From Akebia trifoliata (Eukaryota > Streptophyta > Magnoliopsida > Ranunculales > Lardizabalaceae), in the NCBI GenBank assembly GCA_017979445.1, contig CM030715.1:15939602-16003601 (forward strand): a DNA stretch of 64,000 bases, given 5' to 3'. The position numbers and the translations under genes were made by a program. The notes under the pieces were generated by a model. That model was not told the DNA's origin and ran no database searches. It was given only the letters and a program-made list of their open reading frames with translations. This document shows positions 35,824 to 45,655 of this stretch, piece by piece. Within the stretch, counting starts at the first letter, position 1, and the number at the start of each line of letters is the position of its first letter.

Positions 35824-37640
35824 TGTGGACACGGGATCTCGAATATTCTTCAAACATCCCTCCACTTTGGGGTGTTTTGGAGTCGCCACCATTCAAATAT
35901 GGAATTGGGTGTGAATGGTCACCCGATGTATCATTTTTTGAAAATTAAATTATTTTTGATGTGATGACTCTCGTAGGATAAGGCACGTGGTCCATCCTTT
36001 GATTCAAGGTAAGGGGGTCCATTTATGGAGTAGGGAAGGTGTTAGGCACCCTACTCCACCCACCATAGGTGGTAACCTCGGATTCGGTTATTTTTAAAAT
36101 AAAAGAAAATAAATGAAAAATAATTTGATGTATACCCTCAAGTGTGAGGGGGCTTTGATATTGATTTAGTCCATTGAGGGCACCCTTATTGAAAAAGGGG
36201 CCCTTGAAGGACTCAAATCATCGTGGTGTGTGCAAGGTGTAGAGAGAGGGGAGAGTTGAAGTGGGGGTTAGAGGGGATGGTCCTTTTTCAAACCCACCTT
36301 GTCCCAATCTTGATCTTCAAAGCTTTTCTTGATATTCTTCTTTTGAGTTGACTTGGACTTGCTTAAGGTTGTGGAAGATTGAGTTGAGTTGAGAGTGAGG
36401 TATTGAGAGTAGAGTAGAGTAGAGTAGAGGGTTGTAATTTTGGAGGATTTTTTATAAAAATTTCATTAGTTGTTGTAAGAGGAGAATGGAGGGGTTTTTG
36501 TAGAGGTTTGGGAGGTATTTTAGGGGTATAATAGGGTGAGGGTTTAGAATGAGGGGTAATGGCATGGGTTTGAGAGAAGAAGGGTATGAAATTTGAAGGA
36601 GAAATAAGGGTAGTTTTGTAATGAGGGAAATGGGTTGTGTTTTAACCCAAATGGTTTGGATCTTACCCAAATCCATTTGGGTAGAGTGTTTGGTGGGGTG
36701 AGATGAGTGATGGTTGATGGGAGGAGTGGTGGTGTAAGGGAGTTGTTTGGAGGAGGAGTGTTGAGATGGTTGAAGAAGTATGGTGTTTGATTTGGAGAGA
36801 TGAATGGTGATTGGTTTGATTTTGAGAGGATTGAAGGGATGATGACATGTGGCAAATGGAGGGATGGAGAGATTAGTTGATTGGTGATGGTGGTTAGATG
36901 ATTAAAGAGAAGAGTATGGGAGGTATGGGTTGAGGTGATTTTATGGGAGTGTTTTAAGGGAAAGTGATGGATAGGTATGGGTTGTGATGTGGGTGGTTAA
37001 AGAATGCGGGATAGATTAGGGTGTATAGGGTATGGGTTGAGTTGTGGGTTGTTGATGATGAGCGGATGGGGAATAGGTTAGGTTAGGGTCGGGTTATGGG
37101 TTGCGTTCTGGGTTGTTGCTGCTGAGCGGATGGGGAATAGGTTAGGTTCGGGTCGGGTTATGGGTTGAGTTGTTGGTTGTTGATGATGAGAGGATGAGGC
37201 ATAGGTTAGGTTAGGGTAGGGTTATGGGTTGAGTTGATTAGATGAGGGCGGTGGAAGGGGATGATGACAGTGTCATCTCTTGGTGATTGGTTTGATGTGA
37301 TGATGGTGGGTTGGATTGGATTTGGGTAGTGAATTGGGCTTAGGTTAGGATTTGGGCTTAGATTGGGTTGGGTTAATGTTGGATAAAGTAGTTTGGGTTT
37401 GGGTGTGGGTAATTGGATAGGGGGTTGAGTAGTGATGATAATGGGTTTGGGTTTAATGAGAGTGGTCAGGTTGAATTTGGGGATGAGGTGTTTGGGTCCA
37501 TGGGCCACGTGAGTGGCCTCGGACATTTATTAATTGAAACGTATTGGATTTTTTGTAGGTTTGGGCTTTGGGGTCCATCCCAATTTTTCGGTTTTCGGGG
37601 TATTTTGCGTCGAGGGCCCGCTCAAATTCGGGTGTCTACA
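35824..37640 (-). repeat. 3' LTR of element A
   Basis: 1817 bp; the minus strand runs from TGTAGACACCCGAATTTG to GATCCCGTGTCCACA. It contains the R/U5 landmarks GTGCCTAACACCTTCCC and GAATGGTGGCGACTCC. The middle (36540-36860) aligns with 63150-63480 of the LTR at the right edge, on the other strand. The short frames at 36452-36855 and 37206-37745 are cytosine-rich LTR sequence, not genes. Confidence 0.88.
37029..37225. repeat. Three tandem copies of a 66-bp unit in the A LTR
   Basis: Units start near 37029, 37095 and 37161. Each contains GATGAGCGGATGGGGAATAG or a close variant. They lie within U3 of the LTR. Confidence 0.85.
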
Positions 37641-37655
37641 GCTGCCCCTCTTTGC
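37641..37655 (-). promoter_or_regulatory. Polypurine tract of element A
   Basis: The minus strand reads GCAAAGAGGGGCAGC directly before the LTR start TGTAGACACC. The same tract precedes the LTR of copy B at 55231-55245. Confidence 0.85.
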
Positions 37656-37929
37656 AGGAGTTGCGTGCAAAGAACTGCAAAGAATAGACGAAACCCTGAT
37701 TTGTGCGGGTCCGAGGGTTTTGCTCAGACAAGTTTTTGAAAACACCGATTTTATTTGATAGATAAGAGATGGCTAGAAGTGGCTACCCAAGCACGGGGTC
37801 TGACAGGGTGCCGGTTGATTTCCTCGACCTCGTGGCGCGGAGCTCGTGTGAGGTCTTGGATTTGTGATGATTTGAGAAAAACTTTGACTTAGGTGTTTTC
37901 AAACGAGTCTTTAAGCAGTTGATTTTAGC

Positions 37930-38086
37930 TTTTGCAAGAATACCATTTTGATTTTTGATTTTATTTTTTTATTTTATTTTTTTATTTTTTTTTATATTAT
38001 TTTTTAATTTTTTTTTATTTTTTTGATTTTTTATTTTTTTTTATTATTATTTTTTTTTTTTTTTTATTATTATTATTTTTTTGGGT
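37930..38086. repeat. T-rich low-complexity tract
   Basis: About 150 bp of T runs broken by A and G. It lies in the 3' region of element A and is not coding. Confidence 0.9.
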
Positions 38087-38228
38087 GGTCCGTTCTTGAA
38101 GCACGGACTGTTTAAATCTTATTCGGTCCATGCTTTAAACACGGACTCTATTTTTAATATTTTCGGTCCGTGCATGAAGCACGGACTGCGCAAAATTAAT
38201 TCAGTCCGTGCTTCATGCACGGACCAGA
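38087..38228. repeat. Four tandem 38-40 bp hairpin repeats
   Basis: Units start near 38087, 38125, 38165 and 38203. Each carries an inverted repeat such as GTCCGTGCATGAAGCACGGA, where GTCCGTG pairs with CACGGAC around a 5-8 nt loop. The array sits just upstream of the antisense ORF. Confidence 0.85.
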
Positions 38229-38421
38229 ACATTTTTTTTAAAAATCGAATGTCGCGCCTAGACATTTCACTTGGCTATTCCCCTTCGTCTTCTCCTCTGG
38301 TTCTTCGTCTTCTCTTTCTTCTTGCTCTCTTCTGATCTTGGGTGGTCGAAGAGGCTTGTTGGGTTGGTTTGAAGGTTTGCAAGGTATGCCAGATGAAGAG
38401 ATACGTTGGTTAGGCACCTTC

Positions 38422-39096
38422 TAGCCTTCGGCTTCACCGGTTCTCTCTTTTTCAAAGAGTTGTTTTGCCGTATTTGATTGGATTGACTGGGGCCATCACT
38501 ACATCCCTCTTTGCGTGTTGCGGCAATTTGGTGAAGAACAGGGCATAGTGTCTCATGGAGACTTTAGAGAGTTGGTGGGACCTTTTTCTCCGTCTTCACC
38601 CTCATGGCGATTGCGTGATCGACTAGAAAGGGCTTGGAAGAATGTGGTGACTCTTGACCGCCCTGTGTTCCCCGGTTATTCTTTCCCGGACTATCAGCTT
38701 TGGATGCAACAACAGATCGCTGAGAGAATTTGTGCCACGCCTTCGGTTCAAGGGGCTTCTTCTAGTTCTCGTTCTTTTGACCACCGTGATCGACTGACGG
38801 AGATGAAGATGTCTCATAAGCGGATTGAGAAGATTTGGTTGCGATCTGAGACTGATTTAAGGAACCAGATAGCTCGACTCGAGTCCTTGAGGATTGAAGA
38901 GTCTTCCATTCTGAGGGCGGAGATTGCTGATCTTCGGGAGAGGCTTGCCCAGGGTCCCTGTTTTGATGCCTTTGCATCCTACCTGGTGAGCCGTGATGCT
39001 TCGGACGCTGAGGTGGTAATGATGGGGCAAGCCGCCAGCATTCGTGCCTTAGAAGATAGACTCGATTCCTTCTTCACTTCTCGTCGAGATGTGTGA
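38422..39096 (+). CDS. Antisense extra ORF of Tat element A (coiled-coil, unknown function)
   Basis: Open from a stop at 38419 to TGA at 39094-39096. It lies antisense to the retrotransposon, between pol and the 3' LTR. No ATG is present near the N-terminal end: the first in-frame ATG is at about 38703, so a spliced upstream exon or a non-ATG start would be needed. Seen in it: an N-terminal tryptophan/proline-rich part (VFDWIDWGHHYIPLCVLRQF, PSWRLRDRLERAWKNV, FPDYQLWMQQQIAER), then a coiled coil (SETDLRNQIARLESLRIEES, ILRAEIADLRERLAQ) and a second short helix (SIRALEDRLDSFF). Extra antisense ORFs at this place are known in Tat-lineage elements (for example Grande); their role is unknown. The N-terminal part faintly resembles plant mobile-domain/DUF7745 proteins. 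The frame is intact and less AT-rich than its surroundings. A decayed relative lies at 55560-55930. Confidence 0.7.
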
Positions 39097-39598
39097 TTGG
39101 CACCATTTTTTTTGTATTTTCTTTTTTTTTTTTTTTTTTTTGTATTTTCTTTCCCTTTGTGAAACTTTTTGAAATGGAAGGAAAATAGGTTTTTTACTTA
39201 CTTGGCCTCAGGTGTATCTATTGCTTTGAAAACATGATGTTTGAATAAGTCCTAGATTTTTCGTCATCGGCCAAAATAGTAGTTTTGAAAACATTTGAAT
39301 TTTTGGTAATTTATCTTTGTCGAATAGATATTGTAGATCCAAAATATGAAGATTTTCAAAAAATCCTTGTTATCTCGATGATATTGGTGTTTTTGCCAAC
39401 TACTGAGGATATAGATGTCAGCAGTTCTCAGGTTCTTCTTAGAGTCATCCCCAGTGCCCCAGTACTGGGTGAATATCGATCGAGCGATGGGACTTAGGAT
39501 TCTGGGAAATTTTTTGCCGTTCACAGTTTATACTTATGCGGGCCAGGAGTTGTTTTTTTTTTTTTTTTTTTTTTGTTTTTTTGTTTTTTTTTTTTTTA
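39097..39598 (-). other. Element A 3' region, part 1
   Basis: T homopolymers at 39122-39141 and 39550-39597. Remaining sequence is non-coding and aligns in order with 55820-56270 of copy B. Confidence 0.65.
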
Positions 39599-39780
39599 AT
39601 GATTCCCTTATTGCCCCTGGTGCCAGTTACGGTTTTCACCAGACTCGGTTTCCACATTTTTACGCATCGATGCCTTTTTGGGTTTTCATCGTGCCGGTGG
39701 TTTTGATCTTGCCATAGTCTGATTCTTTTACTCATAGCGCCCTTTCGGGTTTTCACTATGCCCTTTCAGACTATGCTTGT
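39599..39780 (-). repeat. Imperfect tandem repeats with the GAAAACCCGAAAGGGC core
   Basis: On the minus strand the block GTGAAAACCCGAAAGGGC (39739-39756) is repeated with changes near 39627, 39675 and 39760, about 45-55 bp apart. The same core forms the array at 34579-34912 of the other Tat copy and recurs in copy B at 56275-56420. Confidence 0.75.
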
Positions 39781-39831
39781 ATTTTTTTTTTGGATTTTTA
39801 CATTGCAAATCTTGTTTGGAGCCTCTGTGGC

Positions 39832-40048
39832 TTGGTGACTCAAGTTGAGCTGCGAGATCGGCGACTCTACTCTTGTAGTGGTACTCTTTCTTGAGTAACC
39901 GATCTAGATTCCCCTCTCGAGTTTGCTGACGACTATTCGTGGCTCGGCAACTCAAGTTGAGCCGCGAGATCAGCTACTCTACACTTCGAGTACTCTTTTT
40001 TTTCGAATTTCCGACCTGGACTCCCCTCTCGCGTCTTCCAACGACTAA
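39832..40048 (-). repeat. Two tandem copies of a 110-bp unit
   Basis: 39832-39942 and 39943-40048 share GACTCAAGTTGAGC, GCGAGATC, CTCTACNCTT, GTACTC and CCCCTCTCG in order. The same pair occurs in copy B at about 56475-56700. Confidence 0.8.
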
Positions 40049-40441
40049 TAAGACTTGAGGTCCGAATCAAGCTGCCAGATCATTGGTGCTGCCACCGTCA
40101 TTATGATGCCTTAGAACATTCCCTGATCCGAAAGGACTTTTAATGGGATGAAGTGTTGGCTAAGGCTGAGTGTAGTGGAAAGGTACAAAAAAGGTTAAGG
40201 TCTGAGTTTATCTAAAGTGGGCTAGACATGGGGTTCGTATATTTTTGTTTCGAAAAGGTGATCTATGTCTCCTCCCAGCGTCTCTCGAACTTGTTTAGGC
40301 TGGAGATTTGGGTCGAGCTCAGATCAAATGTCCGAGTTTTGAATTTTTTGATTTTTTTGTATTTTAGCCGTTCACAGTTTATCCTCATGCGGGCCAGGAG
40401 TAACTTGATGCTTTGGCTTTTTGGATTTTCTTTTCTTTTGT

Positions 40442-40481
<40 letters not shown>

Positions 40482-40603
40482 TAATGTTGACCTGCCCCAG
40501 TCTTGGGTTAAGAAATGAATGTGATGGCTCAAAGGGGTTGACTAGGGTTAGATAGTTTGTTTGGGATAGCAAAGATGGCCTTTCGTCATCTCAGGGTCAG
40601 ATC
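40049..40603 (-). other. Element A 3' region, part 2
   Basis: Non-coding, with a T homopolymer of about 38 at 40443-40480. The lysine-only frames read from it on the minus strand are artefacts of that tract. Confidence 0.7.
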
Positions 40604-42838
40604 TCAAGCGTAGTACTTTTTAACGGTGTCAGCATTGATCGGCTGAGGGAAGACTTGTCCGTCCATTTCTGTAAGGATCAAAGCTCCTCCCGTCATCACT
40701 TTCTGCACAATGAATGGTCCCTCGTAATTTGGTCTGAATTTTCCCCTAGCATCTTCTTGTATTGGTAAGATCTTTTTCAAGACAAGGTCTCCTGGTGAGA
40801 AATTCCGAGGTTTGACTTTCTTGTTGTAGGCTCGAGCTATTCGTTTCTGATAAATCTGTCCGTGGCAAATGGCTGCAAGGCGTTTTTCTTCAATCAGATT
40901 TAGTTGATCAAATCGTGTTTGAACCCATTCTGTTTCATCCAACTCTGCTTCTTTTAAGATCCGGAGGGAGGGAATCTCGACCTCGACAGGTAAGACTGCT
41001 TCCATTCCATACACCAACGAGTACGGAGTTGCCCCAGTTGAAGTTCGAAATGAAGTCCGATAAGCATGGAGGGCGAAAGGCAACATGTCGTGCCAATCTT
41101 TGTAAGTGACTGCCATTTTCTCGATAATTCTTTTGATGTTTTTGTTGGCAGCCTCAACTGCTCCGTTCATTTTGGGACGGTAAGGTACAGAGTTGTGATG
41201 AGTGATCTGGAAGTCTTCACACATCTTGATCATATCCTTGTTCTTGAAGTTTTTGGCGTTGTCTGTCACTAACCCGCTGGGAAGCCCATATCTGCAGATA
41301 ATATTATTCTTGACAAACTTCAGAACACTGCTCTTTGTGACATTGGTATAAGAAGCGGCCTCTACACATTTTGTAAAGTAATCGATAGCGACTAGGATGA
41401 AACGGTGTCCATTTGAAGCTTTTGGCGAAATCTGTCTGATGACGTCCATGCCCCAAAGTGAGAAGGGCCAAGGAGTAGTCATATTGTGCAATTCTGATGG
41501 TGGCGCGTTGATCTTATTGGCATAGATTTGGCAGAGATGGCATTTACGGACGTGTTGATAACAATCACTTTCCATTGTTGTCCAGTAATATCCCATTCTC
41601 ATGATCTTTTTAGCAAGCATGTGACCATTCATGTGGGGTCCGCAGACTCCACCATGCACGGTTTCGATCAGTCGTCTTGCCTCTAGTTCTGCCACACATC
41701 GGAGTAGGACTTCATGATGTGATTTCTTGTACAGAATGCCATTGCTTAGGAAGAATTGACCTGCTAGCTTCTGAATAATCCTTCGATCATTTGACGTTGC
41801 GTCTGATGGGAGAGTTCGATCTTCGAGATAGGCTTTGATGTCCGAATACCAGGGTTTTTCTTCAGATTCTTCGACTTCGACAGGTAGGCAGTAAGCTGGC
41901 TCGTCTTGAAGTCCAATCTCAATAGGGTCAATGACTAAGTCCTTTGAGATACTGATCATAGAAGCGAGCGTTGCTAGTGCATCAGCAAATTGATTTTTAG
42001 CTCTTGGCATATAAGTGAACGAGATTCTATCGAAGCATGAGCTTAGCTCCTCTAAATACTCGTGGTAAGGAATCAATCTCTGCTCTCGAGTCTTCCATTC
42101 TCCAGTCGTCTGATAGACTACTAGGCTTAAATCTCCGAAAACGTCGATCTCATCTACCTCGAGATCCAGTGCTGCTTTCAACCCTGCTATGCACGCTTCG
42201 TATTCAGCCTCGTTGTTAGAACATTGGAACTTCAATCTGATTGCAACTGGCACGTGGGACCCATCTGGTTTGATCAAGACTGCCCCTATTCCGTTTCCCT
42301 TCTGATTTGCTGCCCCGTTAAAGTACATTTTCCAGCCCGGTTCTTCATCATCATCTTCAATCTCAGTGAGCAATATGGCTTCGTCAGGAAAGTTTGTCTT
42401 CAATGGTTCGTAATCAGGCCATGGATGCTCGGCTAAGTGGTCGGTGATGGCTTGTCCTTTGATGGCCTTTTGAGTGACATAGGTGATGTCAAACTCGGAT
42501 AATAGTAATTGCCATTTCGCAGTACGACCTGTCAGTGCTGGTTTTTCGAAGAGATACTTGAGCGGGTCCATTCGAGCAATGAGCATGGTCGAGTAGCTGA
42601 GGAGATAGTGGCGTAGTCTTTGGGATGCCCAGACCAATGCGCAGCAAGTCTTCTCGAGTGCCGAATACTTTGCCTCATAATCAGTGAACTTCTTGCTGAG
42701 ATAGTAAATGGCTTGCTCTTTTCTGCCTGACTCATCGTGTTGCCCCAGTACACAGCCCATAGACGTTTCTTGCACCGAGATATACATCAGTAAGGGTCGT
42801 CCTGGCGTAGGAGGAACCAAGACTGGTGGATTGAGCAA
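40604..42838 (-). CDS. Tat pol: RNase H, archaeal-type RNase H and integrase
   Basis: A 744-aa open frame. Residues 1-140: the original Ty3-type RNase H, in which the first catalytic Asp is not seen (YISVQETSMG). Residues 170-295: a second, archaeal-type RNase H, as in the Tat lineage, with E210/E212, D236 (FGDLSLVV) and D286 (QFADALATLAS). Its first catalytic Asp is Asn174 (YFNGAAN; codon 42317-42319). Residues 395-436: integrase HHCC zinc site (H395, H406, C433, C436). Residues 460-570: integrase core with D465 (WGMDV), D526 (VTDNAKNF) and E562 (NGAVEAANK), 35 residues between the last two as expected. The C-terminus ends INADTVKKYYA. It makes and inserts element cDNA in the nucleus. A frameshift near 42840 separates it from RT, so it is not translated as one polyprotein. 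No chromodomain. Confidence 0.9.
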   Translation of the reverse strand: MLNPPVLVPPTPGRPLLMYISVQETSMGCVLGQHDESGRKEQAIYYLSKKFTDYEAKYSALEKTCCALVWASQRLRHYLLSYSTMLIARMDPLKYLFEKPALTGRTAKWQLLLSEFDITYVTQKAIKGQAITDHLAEHPWPDYEPLKTNFPDEAILLTEIEDDDEEPGWKMYFNGAANQKGNGIGAVLIKPDGSHVPVAIRLKFQCSNNEAEYEACIAGLKAALDLEVDEIDVFGDLSLVVYQTTGEWKTREQRLIPYHEYLEELSSCFDRISFTYMPRAKNQFADALATLASMISISKDLVIDPIEIGLQDEPAYCLPVEVEESEEKPWYSDIKAYLEDRTLPSDATSNDRRIIQKLAGQFFLSNGILYKKSHHEVLLRCVAELEARRLIETVHGGVCGPHMNGHMLAKKIMRMGYYWTTMESDCYQHVRKCHLCQIYANKINAPPSELHNMTTPWPFSLWGMDVIRQISPKASNGHRFILVAIDYFTKCVEAASYTNVTKSSVLKFVKNNIICRYGLPSGLVTDNAKNFKNKDMIKMCEDFQITHHNSVPYRPKMNGAVEAANKNIKRIIEKMAVTYKDWHDMLPFALHAYRTSFRTSTGATPYSLVYGMEAVLPVEVEIPSLRILKEAELDETEWVQTRFDQLNLIEEKRLAAICHGQIYQKRIARAYNKKVKPRNFSPGDLVLKKILPIQEDARGKFRPNYEGPFIVQKVMTGGALILTEMDGQVFPQPINADTVKKYYA

Positions 42839-43600
42839 ATATTTCTTTTATCTTGTCGAAGGCTTCTTGACAGTCTTCGTTCCATGCTTTCGGCATGTCT
42901 TTTCTGAGCAACTTAAATACTGGTTCGCAAATAGGCGTGAGTTGCGCGATGAATCTGTTGATATACTGTATTCTACCCAGAAATGCTCGAACGTCCTTTT
43001 CTGATACCGGTGCTTTCATTTCGAGAATGTACTTGGTCTTTGCTGGGTCTATCTCAATGCCTCTTCTACTGACGATGAAGCCTAGCAGTTTGCCTGATGT
43101 TGCCCCGAATACACATTTTGCTGGGTTGAGCCTTAAGCTGTATTTCCTTAGCCTGTCGAATAGTTTCTTGAGATTTATCAGATGATCTTCTTCTATGCCT
43201 GATTTAGCGATCATATCATCTACGTAGACCTCCATTTCTTTGTGGATCATATCGTGGAATAAAGCCGTCATTGCACGTTGATAGGTTGCCCCTGCATTTT
43301 TAAGTCTGAATGGCATGACTTTGTAATGAAAAGTGCCCCAGGGCGTAATGAATGCTGTTTTCTCTTGGTCTTCTTCTGCCATTTTTATCTGATTGTACCT
43401 AAAGAAACCATCCATGAATGAGAACATACCATGCCCTGCTGTACTATCGACTAGAGTGTCGATGTGAGGTAGTGGAAAATCGTCCTTAGGACTGGCTCTG
43501 TTCAGATCCCGATAGTCGACACACATTCTTACTTTCCCATCCTTCTTTGGTACCGGAACGACATTGGCTAGCCATTCGGGATACGTGGAGACGGCGAGAA
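42732..43600 (-). pseudogene. Tat reverse transcriptase of element A
   Basis: The frame 42732-43526 (264 aa) reads RT motifs in order: CVDYRDLNRASPKDDFPLPH, FSFMDGFFRYNQIKMAEED, TAFITPWGTFHYKVMPFRL, KNAGATYQRAMT, and the catalytic EVYVDDMIAKS. It then reads the thumb (FIVSRRGIEIDPAKT, VRAFLGRIQYINRFI). The YVDD motif is intact. FFRYNQ replaces the usual FSGYNQ, and FRLKNAG replaces FGLKNAG. Near 42840 the frame shifts (after KIKEIF), passing into the RNase H frame at 42838. Upstream it is cut by the assembly gap at 43600. Confidence 0.9.
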
Positions 43601-43700
43601 NNNNNNNNNNNNNNNNNNNNNNNNNNNNNNNNNNNNNNNNNNNNNNNNNNNNNNNNNNNNNNNNNNNNNNNNNNNNNNNNNNNNNNNNNNNNNNNNNNNN
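43601..43700. other. Assembly gap (100 N)
   Basis: Exactly 100 undetermined bases, the usual placeholder for a gap of unknown size. It falls between the pre-RT linker and the RT finger region of element A. Confidence 1.
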
Positions 43701-44590
43701 TTTGAACTTTCTGGATAAGTCTACTATCCCTTTGCATTCATTGGGAGATAAAGTGACCCCAATCCGAATCTCTTGAGGACTTTATTTTGTTCCGAGGTTA
43801 ATAACCTCTATTTCCTCTATTAGAGGTTGAGCCCGACATTCATCTTCTTGTTCAAGTAATTTGATTATTTCAGGGGGATGTTCTTCGTCAGAAGACTCTC
43901 CCTCCGAAGCTAGATTATTAGTTAAATTATTATTGCGCTCGGAGTAATAAAAAATTTCTTTCATTTCATTAAAAAGAGATGGGGTAACAGGACTCATTGT
44001 ATATTTGACAAACTCACTTGACTCAGCAGAAAAAATAGACTTATTAGCAATAACAGACTCAACAGAAACAACTAACTTACTTGACTCAACATAAATAAAT
44101 GACTCATCCGGCATGTCAGACTGAACAGGAATAATGGGACTAACAGACCCAGCCTTGGCGTGCAATACAAGACTAATTACATGCAGTTAAAGAGACACCC
44201 AACAGCGGGTTTGATTACAGACTGAGGATTTAGGATCCCTTTTTCAACTGACAACAATAGGATACTGTGATCTTCAATGAATAGCTGATCAATATTGAGG
44301 GAGTCCAGATCGAGTTGCCAGTCTTCAACTTTCTTCTCTTCAACTTCTGTGATTGCTTCCTTTTAAGGCCATTCCATGCCAAAAAATATTTCAAACCTCG
44401 ACAGACGAGTACCTGTGATGTGGTCAATGAACGGCTCTAGGAACTCATAGTAACGAAAATCTTTCCTTCCTTCACGAAATAGCCATTAAGGGTCTTACGA
44501 TAGGACTTTATTTTAATGAGATCCATGGTATGTCTTTGCCTTTTTGCAATTACCTTATCCCGCTTTGTATATTCATGGTTTTCTCTTAAA
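43701..44590 (-). pseudogene. Tat protease-RT linker of element A
   Basis: From the right: a frame reading roughly GYFVKEGRKDF then FIDHITGTRL (44400-44560) and KKVEDWQLDLDSLNIDQLFI (44280-44340), then an open 127-aa stretch 44165-43782 with SEFVKYTMSPVTPSLFNEMK, NNNLTNNLASEGESSDEEHP and LLEQEDECRAQPLIEEIEVI. It ends EIRIGVTLSPNECKGIVDL at the gap. The whole matches 25850-26590 of copy H on the other strand. It links protease and RT in the polyprotein. Several stops occur right of 44165. Homology ends abruptly near 44590. Confidence 0.85.
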
Positions 44591-44591
44591 A

Positions 44592-45655
44592 AAAGGAAAA
44601 AAAAAGAATTATATTAAAGTTCTCTAATCAGCAGTACATTGGCATTATATGGATATGTCACAAATTATTTCACAATGGTATCATGAGTATTCAAGAACCT
44701 TAAGAATGACTCTGCCCCTGTACTGTTTAAGAACTGAGGACCACATGAACACAACACCTTAATGCTAAGAACAATAGCATCAGATCTTCCATTTCCCGTT
44801 GAATACAAGCTACATTATTCACTAGTTGTAATGGATTTGATTCTCTTAGGAATTTTTACAAACAGTTGGTGCATATTAATCTGAAGGAAAGATAATATGA
44901 AGGAAAAACTTCAAAATCAAACAACAATAATCTAAAATGTTGAATGCAAAATTCAAAACATTGGAAATCCTAAATTAATTAAGGAAAATCCTAGATTTAA
45001 TAAAAAACTTTAACATACTTGAAGATTCGATCACAAACCAAGCAAAGGGAGGATCAAACGCCAATCGATTATGTCCTAAAACTTGCAAATTGAAACTAAT
45101 TGCGTCTTCAAAATCATAGATTTTGTGAGTGAGAGGTCGAGCGAAGATCTTTCGATCAATCTCTGATCAATTTCTGATCAATTTCTGTTAAAAAAAAAAC
45201 AATCTGAACGATTTACTTTCTAAAATTAAAAAAACTGATCAATTCTGAGAGAAAGAGAGTCGATTGAGACAGAGAGAAATGCTAGATCAAAACTTAGAGA
45301 GTTGATTCAAGAAGAAAGATCCGAGAGAGAGAGAGATTCGAGACGAGAGATCTGAGAGAGATTTGAGAAAAGAGATTCGAGGAGAGCGACGAATTTGAGA
45401 GAGAGCGAAAGAGAAGAGTAGTGAGAGTGAGAGAGAGTGAAAGTTAGAGGAGAGACTAGAGACGAGTAGAGAGTGAGAGTGAGAGAAGAGCATTCAACAA
45501 TGGCAGAAATCGAGCTTCTGTTCGAATTTGTTAGAATGGCTATCGGCACTCTAACTTTTACTTATTACACTCAGATGATTAAAACAACGTTTAAACAACA
45601 GCCAAAAATTGTCGCAATTAACGACAGCCTTTAGCAGTTTTTTGTAGCACAATTC
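44592..45655 (-). mobile_element. Eroded CACTA-like DNA transposon end, facing left
   Basis: The minus strand from about 45653 reads GCTACAAAAAACTGCTAAAG then GCTGTCGTTAATTGCGAC, the style of CACTA subterminal repeats behind a mutated CACTACAA terminus. The next 300 bp (45240-45490) are almost pure GA on the plus strand. A very similar layout (terminus, GACGGT repeats, CT-rich block) starts at 47182 in the opposite orientation. No transposase was recognised. The element is cut near 44592 by the Tat sequence. Confidence 0.5.
45240..45490. repeat. GA-rich tract
   Basis: Dense GAGA/GAGAGT repeats. The serine/leucine-rich frames read from it on the minus strand (45287-45549) follow from base composition. 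Confidence 0.85.

Larger units (their letters stand above)
35824..44590 (-). mobile_element. Tat-lineage element A, best preserved, 5' part missing
   Basis: On the minus strand: linker (44590-43701), assembly gap, RT, RNase H, archaeal-type RNase H, integrase (43600-40604), 3' region with an antisense ORF (40603-37656), PPT (37655-37641), 3' LTR (37640-35824). No gag, protease or 5' LTR is present to the right of 44590; the sequence changes abruptly at about 44592. Because a gap separates the linker from RT, the two sides could come from different copies, although they join in the expected order. Candidate target site AACTA at 35819-35823. Confidence 0.85.

Noticed and set aside
40263..40572. 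Lysine-run frames on the minus strand
   Set aside because: They read through a T homopolymer of about 38 bases; no protein content outside it.
40604..42838. Long pol ORF as a host gene
   Set aside because: It has RNase H and integrase domains in retrotransposon order with LTR and PPT downstream; no sign of domestication.
45287..45549. Serine/leucine-rich frames on the minus strand
   Set aside because: Produced by a GA-rich simple-sequence tract; peptides consist of repeated S/L/F.
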